Shown: positions 24,823-33,833 of the stretch, piece after piece
Numbering within the stretch: the stretch's first letter is position 1
Layout of the letters: each line of letters opens with the position of its first letter
Assembly: GCA_902771445.1 (NCBI GenBank)
Contig: CACXXD010000052.1
Location: 1-39,661 of the forward strand
Origin: an uncultured Prevotellaceae bacterium
GTDB taxonomy: Bacteria; Bacteroidota; Bacteroidia; Bacteroidales; Bacteroidaceae
DNA: 39,661 nucleotides
Direction: 5' to 3'
The notes under the pieces: generated by a model
Seen by the model: only the letters and a program-made list of their open reading frames with translations
The model's database searches: none
What the model was told of the DNA's origin: nothing
Program-made: the position numbers and the translations under genes

Positions 24823-25380
24823 TTAAACTTTTCCTATTGTAAAGTTTTCTGGTTTCTTACCTTTGAAATCCTTAAAATACAATTTAATTTCTCGCATGTC
24901 TTGCTCAATATTCCCAGATGGAATAATCGTCTTGGTGCATTGTATCAGTTTGCGCTCATAATCCATTCCATATAAAAGGATAGGAATACCAGCGTCCTTA
25001 GCAATGAAATAAAATCCTTTTTTCCAATCTTCTACCCGTTTGCGGGTTCCTTCTGGTGTGATGCATAATCTGAAGTTCTCTTCTCTGCGTGCGGTCTCAG
25101 CCATAGCATCAGTCATTCGCATGTGTTTTTGCCGATACACAGGGATACCACCCATCTTTCTGAACAATACTCCAAGTGGCCAGAAAAACCATTCTTTCTT
25201 CATCAGAAAGTTGGAGTTCATTCCTTCAGACAGATTATACAATTGACCAATGATGAAATCCCAGTTACTTGTATGTGGTGCCAGACAAATAATATATTTT
25301 TGGGGATGGACTTCTGTCACATTTGTAGTCCATCCCATTTTTTTGTACAACAACCACCTGCACAATTTATTCAAAATCAT
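24823..25380 (-). CDS. PlsC-like lysophospholipid/glycerolipid acyltransferase
   Basis: The 185-residue protein has the PlsC motif I H(x)4D as HTSNWD near residue 36 and an EGTR motif (TPEGTRKRVEDW) near 110, preceded by KMGGIPVYRQK. The family transfers acyl chains to lysophospholipids. The short length fits a 1-acyl-glycerol-3-phosphate acyltransferase-like member, but the substrate is unproven. It is likely peripherally membrane-bound through its hydrophobic, aromatic stretch FFWPLGVLF. It lies 10 bp after the 89-residue gene and 3 bp before the amidase gene. Confidence 0.85.
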   Translation of the reverse strand: MILNKLCRWLLYKKMGWTTNVTEVHPQKYIICLAPHTSNWDFIIGQLYNLSEGMNSNFLMKKEWFFWPLGVLFRKMGGIPVYRQKHMRMTDAMAETARREENFRLCITPEGTRKRVEDWKKGFYFIAKDAGIPILLYGMDYERKLIQCTKTIIPSGNIEQDMREIKLYFKDFKGKKPENFTIGKV

Positions 25381-25390
25381 TTTCTCTATT

Positions 25391-25660
25391 CTACAAATTG
25401 TTAATCTGGTCTACGAGTTCGGCTACTTGTGAAGAAAAGCTTTCACGTAGACGTCTGAAATATAGTTTGGCAGGCATACCAGGTTCCGGATGCGACACCC
25501 TGCACACATAGTCTGACTGCATTCGTATGACAGAAAAGAGCAAGGCTTCGGCATTATCCTTATGCCTCTCAGCACCATAGAGAGAGGCTGCAATACACTC
25601 AGTGAACAGTTCCTCGCAAATTAGGTTGATTCCTTTTTTTAATGATCTTTTGTTAGCCAT
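25391..25660 (-). CDS. Hypothetical protein (89 aa)
   Basis: I do not recognise this protein. It reads MANKRSLKKGINLICEELFT and continues as a short helical sequence with conserved-looking SDYVCRVSHPEPGMPAKLYF. The start is placed at ATG 25660 because the TAACTTTG promoter (25687-25694) would exclude the longer frame beginning at 25720. It is the first gene of a minus-strand operon that continues with the acyltransferase and amidase. No signal peptide is visible. Confidence 0.7.
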   Translation of the reverse strand: MANKRSLKKGINLICEELFTECIAASLYGAERHKDNAEALLFSVIRMQSDYVCRVSHPEPGMPAKLYFRRLRESFSSQVAELVDQINNL

Positions 25661-25686
25661 AACTATCTTTTTTATTGTTAATTTGC

Positions 25687-25716
25687 CAAAGTTAAAGAAA
25701 AAATTCCACATGACAA
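25687..25716 (-). promoter_or_regulatory. Promoter of the hypothetical-acyltransferase-amidase operon
   Basis: On the minus strand TTG (25716-25714) and TAACTTTG (25694-25687) are 19 bp apart. The promoter is divergent from the pfp promoter about 90 bp away. Confidence 0.6.
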
Positions 25717-25760
25717 GCATATATTTCTAAAAAAAAACTTAATTAGGTGCTTTTTTCATG

Positions 25761-25789
25761 TTGAATGTCATTTCTATTTACTAACTTTG
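25761..25789 (+). promoter_or_regulatory. Promoter of pfp
   Basis: TTG (25761-25763) and TAACTTTG (25782-25789), 18 bp apart. The -7 box lies 45 bp before the start codon. Confidence 0.65.
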
Positions 25790-25834
25790 CCACGAGAAAA
25801 TAATTCTTTTTTAATACATTAACTAAAAAAAGAT

Positions 25835-27472
25835 ATGCAGAAAAGTGCTTTGCAGGTGGCAAGAGCCGCCTATCAGCCCAAACTCCCCAGCGGATTGCAG
25901 GGAGCAGTAAAAGTGCAGGAGGGGGCTCCTACACAGAGTGTTGACAATCAAGACGAGATCAAGGCTCTCTTTCCTAACACCTATGGCATGCCTCTCGTTG
26001 AATTCGTTCCTGGCGAAGAGACAGCTCATGAGCCTATGAATGTGGGCATCATCCTCTCTGGTGGTCAGGCTCCTGGAGGTCACAACGTGATTACAGGTTT
26101 GTTCGATGCCGTCAAAAAGCTCAATCCAGCCAACCGCGTGTTCGGCTTCATTCTTGGCCCTGGCGGTCTGGTTGACCACGACTATATGGAGCTGACCGAC
26201 GACATTATCAATGAATATCGTAACACGGGTGGCTTCGACATGATTGGTTCTGGTCGTACAAAGCTGGAGAAAGTTGAGCAGTTCGAGAAAGGTCTTGAGA
26301 TTATTCGTGAACTTGGCATCAAAGCTATCGTAATCATCGGTGGTGACGACTCTAATACAAATGCATGCGTGCTGGCAGAATATTATGCAGCTAAGAACTA
26401 TGGTGTGCAGGTCATTGGTTGCCCGAAGACTATCGACGGTGACCTGAAGAATGAGCAGATTGAGACCTCATTCGGCTTCGATACTGCTTGCAAGACCTAT
26501 TCAGAGCTTATCGGCAATATCGAGCGTGACTGCAACTCGGCTCGTAAGTACTGGCATTTCATCAAGGTGATGGGTCGTTCGGCTTCTCACATCGCTCTTG
26601 AGTGCGCACTTCAGACTCAGCCAAACATCTGCCTTATCTCTGAGGAAATAGAGCAGAAGAACATGTCGCTCGACGATGTTGTGGAATACATTGCTTCTGC
26701 TGTGGCAAAGCGTGCTGAGGATGGCAACTATTTTGGAACAGTAATCATCCCTGAGGGTGTCATTGAGTTCATTCCTGCCATCAAGCGACTCATTGCCCAG
26801 CTCAATGATGTATTGGCTTTGCCTGAGGCTAAGGGTCTTGACCGTTCTGAACTCATCGACTTTGCCAAGAGTCATTTGACCGAGGATAATTTGGCTGTTT
26901 TCAACTCTCTGCCTACTAACGTAGCTCGCCAGCTCGCTCTTGACCGTGATCCTCATGGAAACGTGCAGGTGTCTCTCATCGAAACAGAGAAGTTGCTTTC
27001 AACAATGGTTTCACAGAAGATTGAGAAGTGGAAGAAGGAAGGCAAGTACAATGGCAAGTTTGCTACTCAGCACCACTTCTTTGGTTATGAGGGCCGTTGC
27101 GCTGCTCCCTCTAACTTTGATGCCGACTACTGCTATGCACTTGGTGCCAGCGCAGCTCAGCTCATCGCTGCAGGCAAGACCGGCTATATGGCCATCGTGA
27201 AGAACACGACGGCTCCCGCTGCTGAATGGAAAGCTGGTGGTGTACCCATCACAATGATGATGAACATGGAGCGTCGCAATGGCGAGATGAAGCCTGTCAT
27301 TCGTAAAGCCCTGGTTGAACTCGACGGTGCTCCTTTCAAGAAGTTTGCTTCAATGCGTGAGACTTGGGCACGTGAGACGGCTTATGTCTATCCTGGTCCA
27401 ATCCAGTACTGGGGTCCGACAGAGGTTTGCGATCAGCCGACAAAGACACTCGCACTTGAACAGGCTAAATAA
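25835..27472 (+). CDS. pfp: Diphosphate-dependent fructose-6-phosphate 1-phosphotransferase (PPi-PFK)
   Basis: The enzyme reversibly phosphorylates fructose-6-phosphate with pyrophosphate, replacing ATP-PFK in glycolysis of many Bacteroidetes. The 545 residues fit the long PPi-dependent type. Motifs are [16 protein letters not shown] near residue 72, [35 protein letters not shown] near 170, [20 protein letters not shown] near 198, and [15 protein letters not shown] near 245. GGDDS and TIDGD hold the catalytic and phosphate-donor positions, consistent with PPi use. The start is the first ATG after a canonical promoter. It appears to be monocistronic, with a strong hairpin 33 bp after the stop. 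Confidence 0.95.
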   Translation: MQKSALQVARAAYQPKLPSGLQGAVKVQEGAPTQSVDNQDEIKALFPNTYGMPLVEFVPGEETAHEPMNVGIILSGGQAPGGHNVITGLFDAVKKLNPANRVFGFILGPGGLVDHDYMELTDDIINEYRNTGGFDMIGSGRTKLEKVEQFEKGLEIIRELGIKAIVIIGGDDSNTNACVLAEYYAAKNYGVQVIGCPKTIDGDLKNEQIETSFGFDTACKTYSELIGNIERDCNSARKYWHFIKVMGRSASHIALECALQTQPNICLISEEIEQKNMSLDDVVEYIASAVAKRAEDGNYFGTVIIPEGVIEFIPAIKRLIAQLNDVLALPEAKGLDRSELIDFAKSHLTEDNLAVFNSLPTNVARQLALDRDPHGNVQVSLIETEKLLSTMVSQKIEKWKKEGKYNGKFATQHHFFGYEGRCAAPSNFDADYCYALGASAAQLIAAGKTGYMAIVKNTTAPAAEWKAGGVPITMMMNMERRNGEMKPVIRKALVELDGAPFKKFASMRETWARETAYVYPGPIQYWGPTEVCDQPTKTLALEQAK

Positions 27473-27505
27473 GATTAGCAACGTGTTGATTAATTAATGG
27501 AATCC

Positions 27506-27547
27506 GAAGAGCTATGGTTGTCTTCAAGAAGATTATCATAGCTCTTC
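27506..27547 (+). terminator. Intrinsic terminator of pfp
   Basis: GAAGAGCTATG (27506-27516) pairs perfectly with CATAGCTCTTC (27537-27547), with an inner TCTTC/GAAGA hairpin. The tail ATTTATCATTT is moderately T-rich. Confidence 0.7.
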
Positions 27548-27602
27548 ATTTATCATTTGATTGATGATTTTGTTGGCCGAAACAGAGCTATATATTTAGT
27601 AC

Positions 27603-28484
27603 ATGCCAGGAAATAAAAGCACAAGACCGAGATTAAAACATCCAGTAAGGCCCAGAAAGCCAAGTGTATTTGTACGAATATTACAAAGAATGCCTCGTTG
27701 GACTTTTTGGATTGGAGGCCTTATGGTTGCCTCTGCCTACGCGTGGTTTGTCTACTATTTCTTTGTGTCTCCTTCTGGATTCCGCTGGCGTGCGCTTTAT
27801 GGTGATGTGAGCAATCCCGAAGGCTATGAAATTCATGGTATCGATATTTCTCACTATCAAGGGAATATTGACTGGGAGATGCTGCGCAATCATGGCATGA
27901 TTGACAACTGCCCCATCAGGTTCGTAATGATCAAGGCCACAGAAGGTTCCAACAGAATTGATCCGAATTTCAAGGATAATTTCGAGCAGGCACTCGAATA
28001 TGGCTTTACCCGTGGCGCCTATCACTTCTACAGTGTCCATTCACCGGCACTGACGCAAGCCAGATTCTTCATTAAGAACGTTAAACTGGAGAAAGGCGAC
28101 CTGCCCCCAGTGCTCGATGTTGAGCACAAGCCCAAGAACCAGTCAGAAGATGAGTTCCGTTTAAGTGTACTGCAATGGCTTGATGTTGTTGAGGAACACT
28201 ATGGTGTCAAGCCGATCATTTACACCTATTACAAGTTCAAAATGCAATATCTCTCCGATGAGATATTCGACCAGTATCCATATTGGATTGCCCACTACTA
28301 TGTTGACAGCATTGCCTATCAAGGTGCATGGAAGTTTTGGCAACACACAGACGTAGGCCGTCTGCCAGGCATTAAAGGCTATGTGGATTTCAATATTTAC
28401 AACGGTTCTTACTACGACTTACGACAGTTGACGATAGGCAGTCAGGAACCGATAGGAGTTGAAGCATACAGCAAAGAAGAATGA
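27603..28484 (+). CDS. GH25 lysozyme-like muramidase, membrane-anchored
   Basis: The 293-residue protein has a basic N-terminus (residues 1-28), a transmembrane or uncleaved signal helix near 34-52 (FWIGGLMVASAYAWFVYYFF), and a GH25 domain from about 72. Family motifs are IHGIDISHYQGNIDWEML, FVMIKATEGSNRIDPNF, AYHFYSVHSPALTQARFF, and the catalytic DVEHKP in LPPVLDVEHKPKNQSEDEF. WIAHYYVDS and FWQHTDVGRLPGIKGYVDFN follow near the end. It would cleave the beta-1,4 MurNAc-GlcNAc bond of peptidoglycan in the periplasm. It stands alone between pfp and a convergent MFS gene, and ends before a bidirectional terminator. A weak promoter-like TTTG/TATATTTA (27569-27598) lies too close to the start to be certain. 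Confidence 0.93.
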   Translation: MPGNKSTRPRLKHPVRPRKPSVFVRILQRMPRWTFWIGGLMVASAYAWFVYYFFVSPSGFRWRALYGDVSNPEGYEIHGIDISHYQGNIDWEMLRNHGMIDNCPIRFVMIKATEGSNRIDPNFKDNFEQALEYGFTRGAYHFYSVHSPALTQARFFIKNVKLEKGDLPPVLDVEHKPKNQSEDEFRLSVLQWLDVVEEHYGVKPIIYTYYKFKMQYLSDEIFDQYPYWIAHYYVDSIAYQGAWKFWQHTDVGRLPGIKGYVDFNIYNGSYYDLRQLTIGSQEPIGVEAYSKEE

Positions 28485-28510
28485 ATGGGCGCAAGCAAAG
28501 GCAAAAAAAC

Positions 28511-28543
28511 AGGGACATCACTGAGGTGACATCCCTATTTTTT
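28511..28543 (+). terminator. Bidirectional terminator between the lysozyme and MFS genes
   Basis: AGGGACATCAC (28511-28521) and GTGACATCCCT (28526-28536) form a hairpin with a TGAG loop (4-bp TCAC/GTGA and 5-bp AGGGA/TCCCT stems around a 2x2 mismatch). T-runs lie on both sides: TTTTTT at 28538-28543 on the plus strand and a matching run on the minus strand (A-run 28503-28509). It serves the convergent gene pair. Confidence 0.75.
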
Positions 28544-28559
28544 GTATATCATAATTGGC

Positions 28560-30200
28560 TTATGCCTTGATATTCGGTTCTTCAAGACCTAATCCTTTCT
28601 TCTTATCGACAGCTTTCAAGACGAAGCCAAGTACCAAAGCAGCTACACCAAGGCAGGCCAGCATGACCAACGGAGCAGTATAGTCAAACTGTGTCGGGTC
28701 GGTAACGTCAGGATTGGTTGCATCGAGCACCTTGCCAATAAGCAGCGGGAAGAGCCAAAGTCCAATGTTCTGAATCCAGAATATAAGGGCATAGGCAGAA
28801 CCGATAACCTTCGAGTCAACAAGCTTGGGAACGCTGGGCCACAACGAGGCAGGAACCAGTGAGAACGAAGCACCAAGAACGAGGATTGTTGCGTAAGCGA
28901 TAATTATACCACCCACGGCATTTCCCTTGAAGGCTGGTAGAACGAAGGCAAACGTCATGTGACAGGCTATGAGCAGCAACGAACCAATGATAAGCATTGA
29001 TGCAGCCTTTCCATGATGGTCTAAGTAGCTACCCAGGATAGGAGTGATGAGCACGGCCAGCAAGGGGAATACGGCAAAGATACTTTCTGCCGACTGGCGC
29101 ATATAGCCCATATAGCAATAGGTGATGAGGGCTAAAATAGAAATGCCAAGCAGAGTGAACTGACGATTTTTTGACTTCTGGAAATTGCTGGCAAAGCCTG
29201 CGGCGGCCACAATGAGCATAATAATATATTGGAAGATTGTGACACTTGAACTTGCCCAGAACGTTCCTTCCTCTGGAGCGGTCAGCGTAAGATTGCATTG
29301 CAGCATATTGACGGCATATTTCTGGAAGGGGAAGATGGCCGAGTAGTAGAGCACGCAGAGCAAGGCTACAATCCAGAATCCCGCATCGGAAAGAATCTTA
29401 CCAATATCCGATACTTTGAAGGGATCGTCTTTCTCTTCTGCCTCACCCGTCTGACTATCAAGTTTCTGATCCATGAAGAAGTAGACGATGGTCATTATCA
29501 GTGCGATGCACATGAGCACAACACCGAAAGCTACAGAGCGCGAAACGCTGACATGTCCACCAAGTCGTGCAAAGAAGGGCGAGAAAATCATGCAAGTAGC
29601 CACACCAAGACGAGCCAAAGCCATTTCAGAACCCATAGCCAGTGCCATCTCACGACCTTTGAACCATTTCACGATTCCGCGGCTGACCGTAATGCCTGCC
29701 ATTTCGCATCCACAGCCAAAGATCATAAAGCCACAGGCTGCAAATTTGGCCGAAGCAGGCATTCCTTGATAGAAGGGAGATACGCCAAGCTCGTCGAATA
29801 GCGGAATATAGTTCAAATTGTTGTTGAACCATGTCTCCAGCGAACTTCCGATGAACGCATCGCTTACCGCATACCACTTCACGCATGCGCCAATGAGCAT
29901 GACGACAGCCGAAAGAACTGCCGTAAAGCGCACACCCATCTTGTCGAGAATGATACCGGCAATGATCAGGAAGAACACGAAAACGTTAAGGAAAACCTCA
30001 GAGCCTTGCATGGTTCCAAAAGCCGTGGAGTCCCAGCCTCTCGTATCCTGCATCAAGTCTTTGATGGGCGAGAGGATGTCCATGAAGATGTAGGAACAGA
30101 ACATGGCCAAGGCCAACAAAAGAAGTGCCGTCCATCGCATAGCGGCACTGTCTCGCAGAGTCTTTGCTACAGACCCAGCTTGTAAATTTGCTTGTGTCAT
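28560..30200 (-). CDS. MFS transporter, substrate unknown
   Basis: The 546-residue polytopic protein begins MTQANLQAGSVAKTLRDSAA, has about 12 membrane segments, and a large hydrophilic loop near residues 230-270 with GEAEEKDDPFKVSDIGKIL. Helix 2-3 region DKMGVRFTAVLSAVV resembles the MFS motif A position. FSLVPASLWPSVPKLVDSKV near 455 is a conserved-looking inter-helix segment. The family cannot be narrowed to a substrate from sequence, and neighbours give no hint. It is transcribed alone, convergent with the GH25 gene. A TAACTTTG promoter box lies about 35 bp upstream. Confidence 0.85.
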   Translation of the reverse strand: MTQANLQAGSVAKTLRDSAAMRWTALLLLALAMFCSYIFMDILSPIKDLMQDTRGWDSTAFGTMQGSEVFLNVFVFFLIIAGIILDKMGVRFTAVLSAVVMLIGACVKWYAVSDAFIGSSLETWFNNNLNYIPLFDELGVSPFYQGMPASAKFAACGFMIFGCGCEMAGITVSRGIVKWFKGREMALAMGSEMALARLGVATCMIFSPFFARLGGHVSVSRSVAFGVVLMCIALIMTIVYFFMDQKLDSQTGEAEEKDDPFKVSDIGKILSDAGFWIVALLCVLYYSAIFPFQKYAVNMLQCNLTLTAPEEGTFWASSSVTIFQYIIMLIVAAAGFASNFQKSKNRQFTLLGISILALITYCYMGYMRQSAESIFAVFPLLAVLITPILGSYLDHHGKAASMLIIGSLLLIACHMTFAFVLPAFKGNAVGGIIIAYATILVLGASFSLVPASLWPSVPKLVDSKVIGSAYALIFWIQNIGLWLFPLLIGKVLDATNPDVTDPTQFDYTAPLVMLACLGVAALVLGFVLKAVDKKKGLGLEEPNIKA

Positions 30201-30234
30201 ATTGTTTGTAATAAAATAATGTTCAAACTGGCTG

Positions 30235-30242
30235 CAAAGTTA
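30235..30242 (-). promoter_or_regulatory. -7 box of the MFS gene
   Basis: On the minus strand TAACTTTG fits TAnnTTTG and lies 34 bp before the MFS start. A convincing -33 box is not visible. Confidence 0.5.
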
Positions 30243-30306
30243 CAAATAAAAATTTAATTACATCCGTTTATATATCGATTTCTTTTGCATGGCAGTTGGG
30301 TACAAC

Positions 30307-31557
30307 TCACATGCTACTGTTAGAGACGATTACAAATGCATCTCTGCACGTGAAGACCGAAGGAATCGTATAGGTAACCCCGTCGAGTGACAATGACTCA
30401 CCGCCAATTGCATCTATTTCGTCGTCATCGTCGTAGGTAGAATAGTTCTGAGTGCTATTGACACTCACCTCACTTTCTTTTTTGCCAATAGCCATCACCG
30501 TTCCGCCGTTTATCAAGAAAGACGAGTCGGTGGAAATAGCCTTTCTGGCAGAGCACACATAGATTTCGCCCCCGGAAAATACGACATTGCCGTCAGCTTT
30601 CAAACCGTGAGGCTTACTGTAATCCTTTGTTCCTGTGGTTGTTACCGTCATTCTTCCTCCTTTTACTTCAATGTCGGCTGAACAGTTGATGCCCTTGGCA
30701 CCATCACCTGTACTCGTAATGTCAAGTGTCCCTGCCGTCATAACGAAAAGACTGTCACTCTTGATGCCAGCGCAGGCTGTAGTGTCTGCAATGCCGTCGT
30801 TCGTCTCTATCAGACAGTCCCCCGAAGTCTTGATGGTCGTAGTGCCGCCGGCTATGGTCGTTGTTGCGTCGTTTTTGATTCCCCTGGCACCTTTGGCGCT
30901 GACATCAATGTTGAGCGTGCCAGCATTGATCGTGAAGCCATCGTTCACCTTGATACCGTTCGAACCAGTCGAAGACACATTCACATTGATATTGCCATTC
31001 TCAATGATGATATAGTCGTCGCTAGCTATGCCGTTCTTGCCATTGCCGTTTACAGTCAGTTGACCTGTTCCCCTGAAGAATATCTGTCCTTCGCTGAACA
31101 AGGTTCCCTTCTGATCAATCACTTCTCCAGTGCTGTTCGTTGGAGCTTGTGCGTATGTGGCGCCGTCTGTCAATGTATTGGTCGTCCCATTGGAGCAAAT
31201 CAGATAGAGTGCCTTGCCGCATTGGTTATTGATGGCCGGGCCATTGGCATTCGTGATGTTCACGCCATTGAGTACCAATGTGTAGCTTCTCAGATTGTAG
31301 ACCAGCAGCGAACCATCGGTAGTCGAGCCGCTCAACGTGATTTCAAGATTGGCTGTGGTATTGTTGCTCCCATTGACGGTGACATGCGCACCGTTGACAC
31401 TGATCAGTCCTTTGACGTCGCCCGACACCTGAACGGATGTTCCCTGATACACAATACTTATTGTATTACGGAAATCATCCATCGTATAGGAATCGTCGTT
31501 CACGCAAGAACAAACGAAGAGGCACATTGTTACGATGTATATGAATTTTCTTTTCAT
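30307..31557 (-). CDS. Lipoprotein with Cthe_2159-type carbohydrate-binding beta-helix
   Basis: The 416-residue protein has a short signal peptide with lipobox-type cysteines (FVCSC). The body is a repetitive right-handed beta-helix of Gly/Asn/Thr-rich turns (ISVNGAHVTVNGSNNTTANL; SDDYIIIENGNINVNV; DGFTINAGTLNIDVSAKG; DSLFVMTAGTLDITSTGDG), as in the Cthe_2159/PF14262 family. That family binds polysaccharides such as pectin and cellulose and calcium. It is the last gene of an operon headed by a VTC-type polymerase, a context in which such proteins recur. Whether it binds sugar, calcium or a polyphosphate product is not known. Confidence 0.8.
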   Translation of the reverse strand: MKRKFIYIVTMCLFVCSCVNDDSYTMDDFRNTISIVYQGTSVQVSGDVKGLISVNGAHVTVNGSNNTTANLEITLSGSTTDGSLLVYNLRSYTLVLNGVNITNANGPAINNQCGKALYLICSNGTTNTLTDGATYAQAPTNSTGEVIDQKGTLFSEGQIFFRGTGQLTVNGNGKNGIASDDYIIIENGNINVNVSSTGSNGIKVNDGFTINAGTLNIDVSAKGARGIKNDATTTIAGGTTTIKTSGDCLIETNDGIADTTACAGIKSDSLFVMTAGTLDITSTGDGAKGINCSADIEVKGGRMTVTTTGTKDYSKPHGLKADGNVVFSGGEIYVCSARKAISTDSSFLINGGTVMAIGKKESEVSVNSTQNYSTYDDDDEIDAIGGESLSLDGVTYTIPSVFTCRDAFVIVSNSSM

Positions 31558-31574
31558 GATGCTTGCGGTTTTAC

Positions 31575-32372
31575 TTAGAACTTAAACTTGTAAGACAGTC
31601 CCACAAAGTGAGTGTTATGATTGTTTTCATCTCCTTTCTCGTAGACTTTCTGGAAACGATAGTAGAGTGAAAACACGTGTTGCTTATGATACTTATAGTC
31701 TACGCCGACATTACAGCGCATTTTCTCGATAGCCCAGCCATTGAACAGCTCCACATTGGCAAAGGGGTCGAATTTCCAGTGCGGAAAGTCATAGCTCAGC
31801 TGCAACCTGCTTCGCAACAGGTGCTTGTGCTTGCTTTTCGTGGCACTCCACGTCATCTCGTCGATGTCATATTTCTTGTCAGCCATTTCCGGACGATAGG
31901 TATATTGCCATCGCTCTCTAAGTGAAATATTCAGGCGCCCCCAGTCGATATTGCCTCCCAGACTTACATTGAATCGGTGGCGCGTACCCCAGTAGCTTGG
32001 CTTCCATTTGTTGGCCCTTACGTTGTCTGATTTCAACGAAAGTTCCTCCTCATTATTATCGTAGAGGAAGGTATAGCCTGCCGAAGCCTTCAGCCCTTTT
32101 ATAATCTTGTATTCAGCACTGATGCCCATACTCCAGCGATCCAGAGTCCGTGTGTTATTGCGAGTGCGTAGCTCTGTTTCAACACCCAGATTCCATTTGC
32201 GTGATAGTTTCTTTTCAGCTCCCAACTCATACAGCATGCCGAAGTCGCTGCTTTGCGCACTCGCCGTACTATACCCCGTCTGACATACAAGTATCGAAAG
32301 GCACAATATCGCCAGATGCCGCCATCGTCTGTTGCTTTTATCCATAGTCCTCACCATTCTATCAGGAAACAT
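31575..32372 (-). CDS. DUF2490 outer-membrane beta-barrel protein
   Basis: The 265-residue product starts MFPDRMVRTMDKSNRRWRHL. An internal Met at residue 10 (32345) would give a more conventional signal peptide (MDKSNRRWRHLAILCLSILV), so the start is uncertain. After the signal come alternating strands such as KASAGYTFLYDNNEEELS, RHRFNVSLGGNIDWGRLNI and SRLQLSYDFPHWKFDPF, and it ends in FKF, the aromatic C-terminus usual for barrel insertion. DUF2490 proteins are uncharacterised. Its start is 3 bp after the DUF4956 stop, and the beta-helix lipoprotein follows 17 bp later. Confidence 0.8.
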   Translation of the reverse strand: MFPDRMVRTMDKSNRRWRHLAILCLSILVCQTGYSTASAQSSDFGMLYELGAEKKLSRKWNLGVETELRTRNNTRTLDRWSMGISAEYKIIKGLKASAGYTFLYDNNEEELSLKSDNVRANKWKPSYWGTRHRFNVSLGGNIDWGRLNISLRERWQYTYRPEMADKKYDIDEMTWSATKSKHKHLLRSRLQLSYDFPHWKFDPFANVELFNGWAIEKMRCNVGVDYKYHKQHVFSLYYRFQKVYEKGDENNHNTHFVGLSYKFKF

Positions 32373-32375
32373 TCG

Positions 32376-33020
32376 TCATACTTCTCTCCATTGCGACTTT
32401 CTGACCGTGAATTGTTTGTTCACGCTGTCATTGTGACCGCCCTCGTAGGTAACCTTCAGTACGACGGAGTCTTTTAGAAAATCAATACCCCCCACGTCTA
32501 TTTTCAAGATATGAAGTCCCGTGCGGCTCTCCAGATCAGCCACAAGCTCGTCGTATCTTTCTGGCTTAATTAGCTCCACGCGGTCATACTGTATCAGTTT
32601 GCTATGTTGCACTTTCAGCTTCAGTTCGCAAAGCCATATCGAGAAGACCGTGATAATGTCGACTAAGGCCAGGTCGCCAAAATCGCTTGCCATAGCATGA
32701 ACCACTGCTAAGCAAACAATAAGGAAGAGATAGGTCATTTCGCGCACAGGCATCGTGTCGGTGCGGTAGCGCATGATGCTGAAGATGCCAAACAGGCCTA
32801 AGCCCACCCCCATCGTTGCCTTGCCTCGCTCCATTCCCATCATGAAGAAGACGAGGAAGAAGATGGCTACCGTCATGAGCACGAAGGTAAAGTAGAAGTC
32901 GCGCCGATTGCTTTTCCGATAATAGAAAAATTCAATGATACTCCAGTTGACAAGCAGACAGATGAAAAAGCGAACAATTGTCTGACCGAAATCGTCTGAA
33001 AAGAAATTCTCAATATCCAT
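32376..33020 (-). CDS. DUF4956 membrane protein
   Basis: The 214-residue protein has about four membrane helices in the first 130 residues, including FYFTFVLMTVAIFFLVFFMM. It carries the family signature GLGLFGIFSIMRYRTDTMPV near residues 75-94. A soluble C-terminal domain follows from ~150 (TGLHILKIDVGGIDFLKDSV). DUF4956 genes are often neighbours of VTC-domain polyphosphate polymerases, and the N-terminal half may embed the polymerase partner in the membrane. The mechanism is unknown. It follows the VTC gene by 13 bp. Confidence 0.88.
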   Translation of the reverse strand: MDIENFFSDDFGQTIVRFFICLLVNWSIIEFFYYRKSNRRDFYFTFVLMTVAIFFLVFFMMGMERGKATMGVGLGLFGIFSIMRYRTDTMPVREMTYLFLIVCLAVVHAMASDFGDLALVDIITVFSIWLCELKLKVQHSKLIQYDRVELIKPERYDELVADLESRTGLHILKIDVGGIDFLKDSVVLKVTYEGGHNDSVNKQFTVRKSQWREV

Positions 33021-33033
33021 AATTCAACATAAT

Positions 33034-33786
33034 TTAATAATTGATTAATATTTTCTCTATGTCATGCAGTTTGGGCTTGAACTGATTGACCAGCAAATGA
33101 TTGTTGGTCATTGCCGCCCCCATGCAATACTTGCTGAACCCGTGCGGATGAATGCGCAACTGCCTAAGCATTTCAAGTACAGGCGAAAAGACGAGTCCGT
33201 CGCGTTTCAGCTCAATGATTACGAGGTTGCCCATCTCACGATGCACGTTGGTCTGCAGGTTGTTGAACTCCAGCGAAGTGTCTATCGTCAGTCGTTCCGT
33301 CTTGCCACGATTCACTAATGTGATGCGATGAAAGTAGTTGTGCATGTGAGGAATCAAATCGTCTACACCGAAATGCAGATGCTGACCGATAAACAGTCTT
33401 TTCTCATCGTCGTGCAAATTCATGTCATGCACCTCTATTCTTTTCTTCTTCGTTCTGCCGTGATTGTTCTTGGTCTTGATTTCCATGAACTGAAGATTTG
33501 AACTGACGTAGGTACGGAAGCGAATCTTCTGCCTATTGGTGTGGCCCGTCTGATGCTCATGATACATGCCGTAGTCGCGTGTGTCGAAGTAGGTTGTGTC
33601 GTAGAGCATGTTGCGCTCGCCGTCAATCTCCTGTGCAAAATAGTCGCCCTGTGCCAGTTCCAACAGTCGTTCCAGCATCTGACGCGTCGTCACAAACTTT
33701 GTGTCGGTGCGGTTCATGAGTTTCACGCTTTTCATTTCGGCCAGCGTGATAGGGTCAAACTGTGATATGATAGTCTCAATTGGCAT
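33034..33786 (-). CDS. VTC-domain polyphosphate polymerase-like protein
   Basis: The 250-residue protein has the VTC/CYTH-like tunnel signature. It shows LMNRTDTKFVTT near residue 24, TTYFDTRDYGMY near 64, QKIRFRTYVS near 85, MEIKTKNNHGRTKKKR near 101, TERLTIDTSLEFN near 163, IIELKRDGLVF near 190 and FSKYCMG near 218. These basic and acidic residues line the catalytic tunnel in yeast Vtc4, which makes polyphosphate from ATP. Sequence alone cannot show activity. It heads a four-gene operon with a clear promoter and probably acts at the cytoplasmic face with the DUF4956 partner. Confidence 0.88.
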   Translation of the reverse strand: MPIETIISQFDPITLAEMKSVKLMNRTDTKFVTTRQMLERLLELAQGDYFAQEIDGERNMLYDTTYFDTRDYGMYHEHQTGHTNRQKIRFRTYVSSNLQFMEIKTKNNHGRTKKKRIEVHDMNLHDDEKRLFIGQHLHFGVDDLIPHMHNYFHRITLVNRGKTERLTIDTSLEFNNLQTNVHREMGNLVIIELKRDGLVFSPVLEMLRQLRIHPHGFSKYCMGAAMTNNHLLVNQFKPKLHDIEKILINY

Positions 33787-33802
33787 AATCTGAAGTTTTA
33801 GG

Positions 33803-33833
33803 CAAAGGTAAAAGAAAAGAATGACCTTTCAAA
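33803..33833 (-). promoter_or_regulatory. Promoter of the VTC/DUF4956 operon
   Basis: On the minus strand TTTG (33833-33830) and TACCTTTG (33810-33803) are 19 bp apart. The -33 box lies at the edge of the hisC terminator stem-loop. The VTC start codon is 17 bp downstream of the -7 box. Confidence 0.7.
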
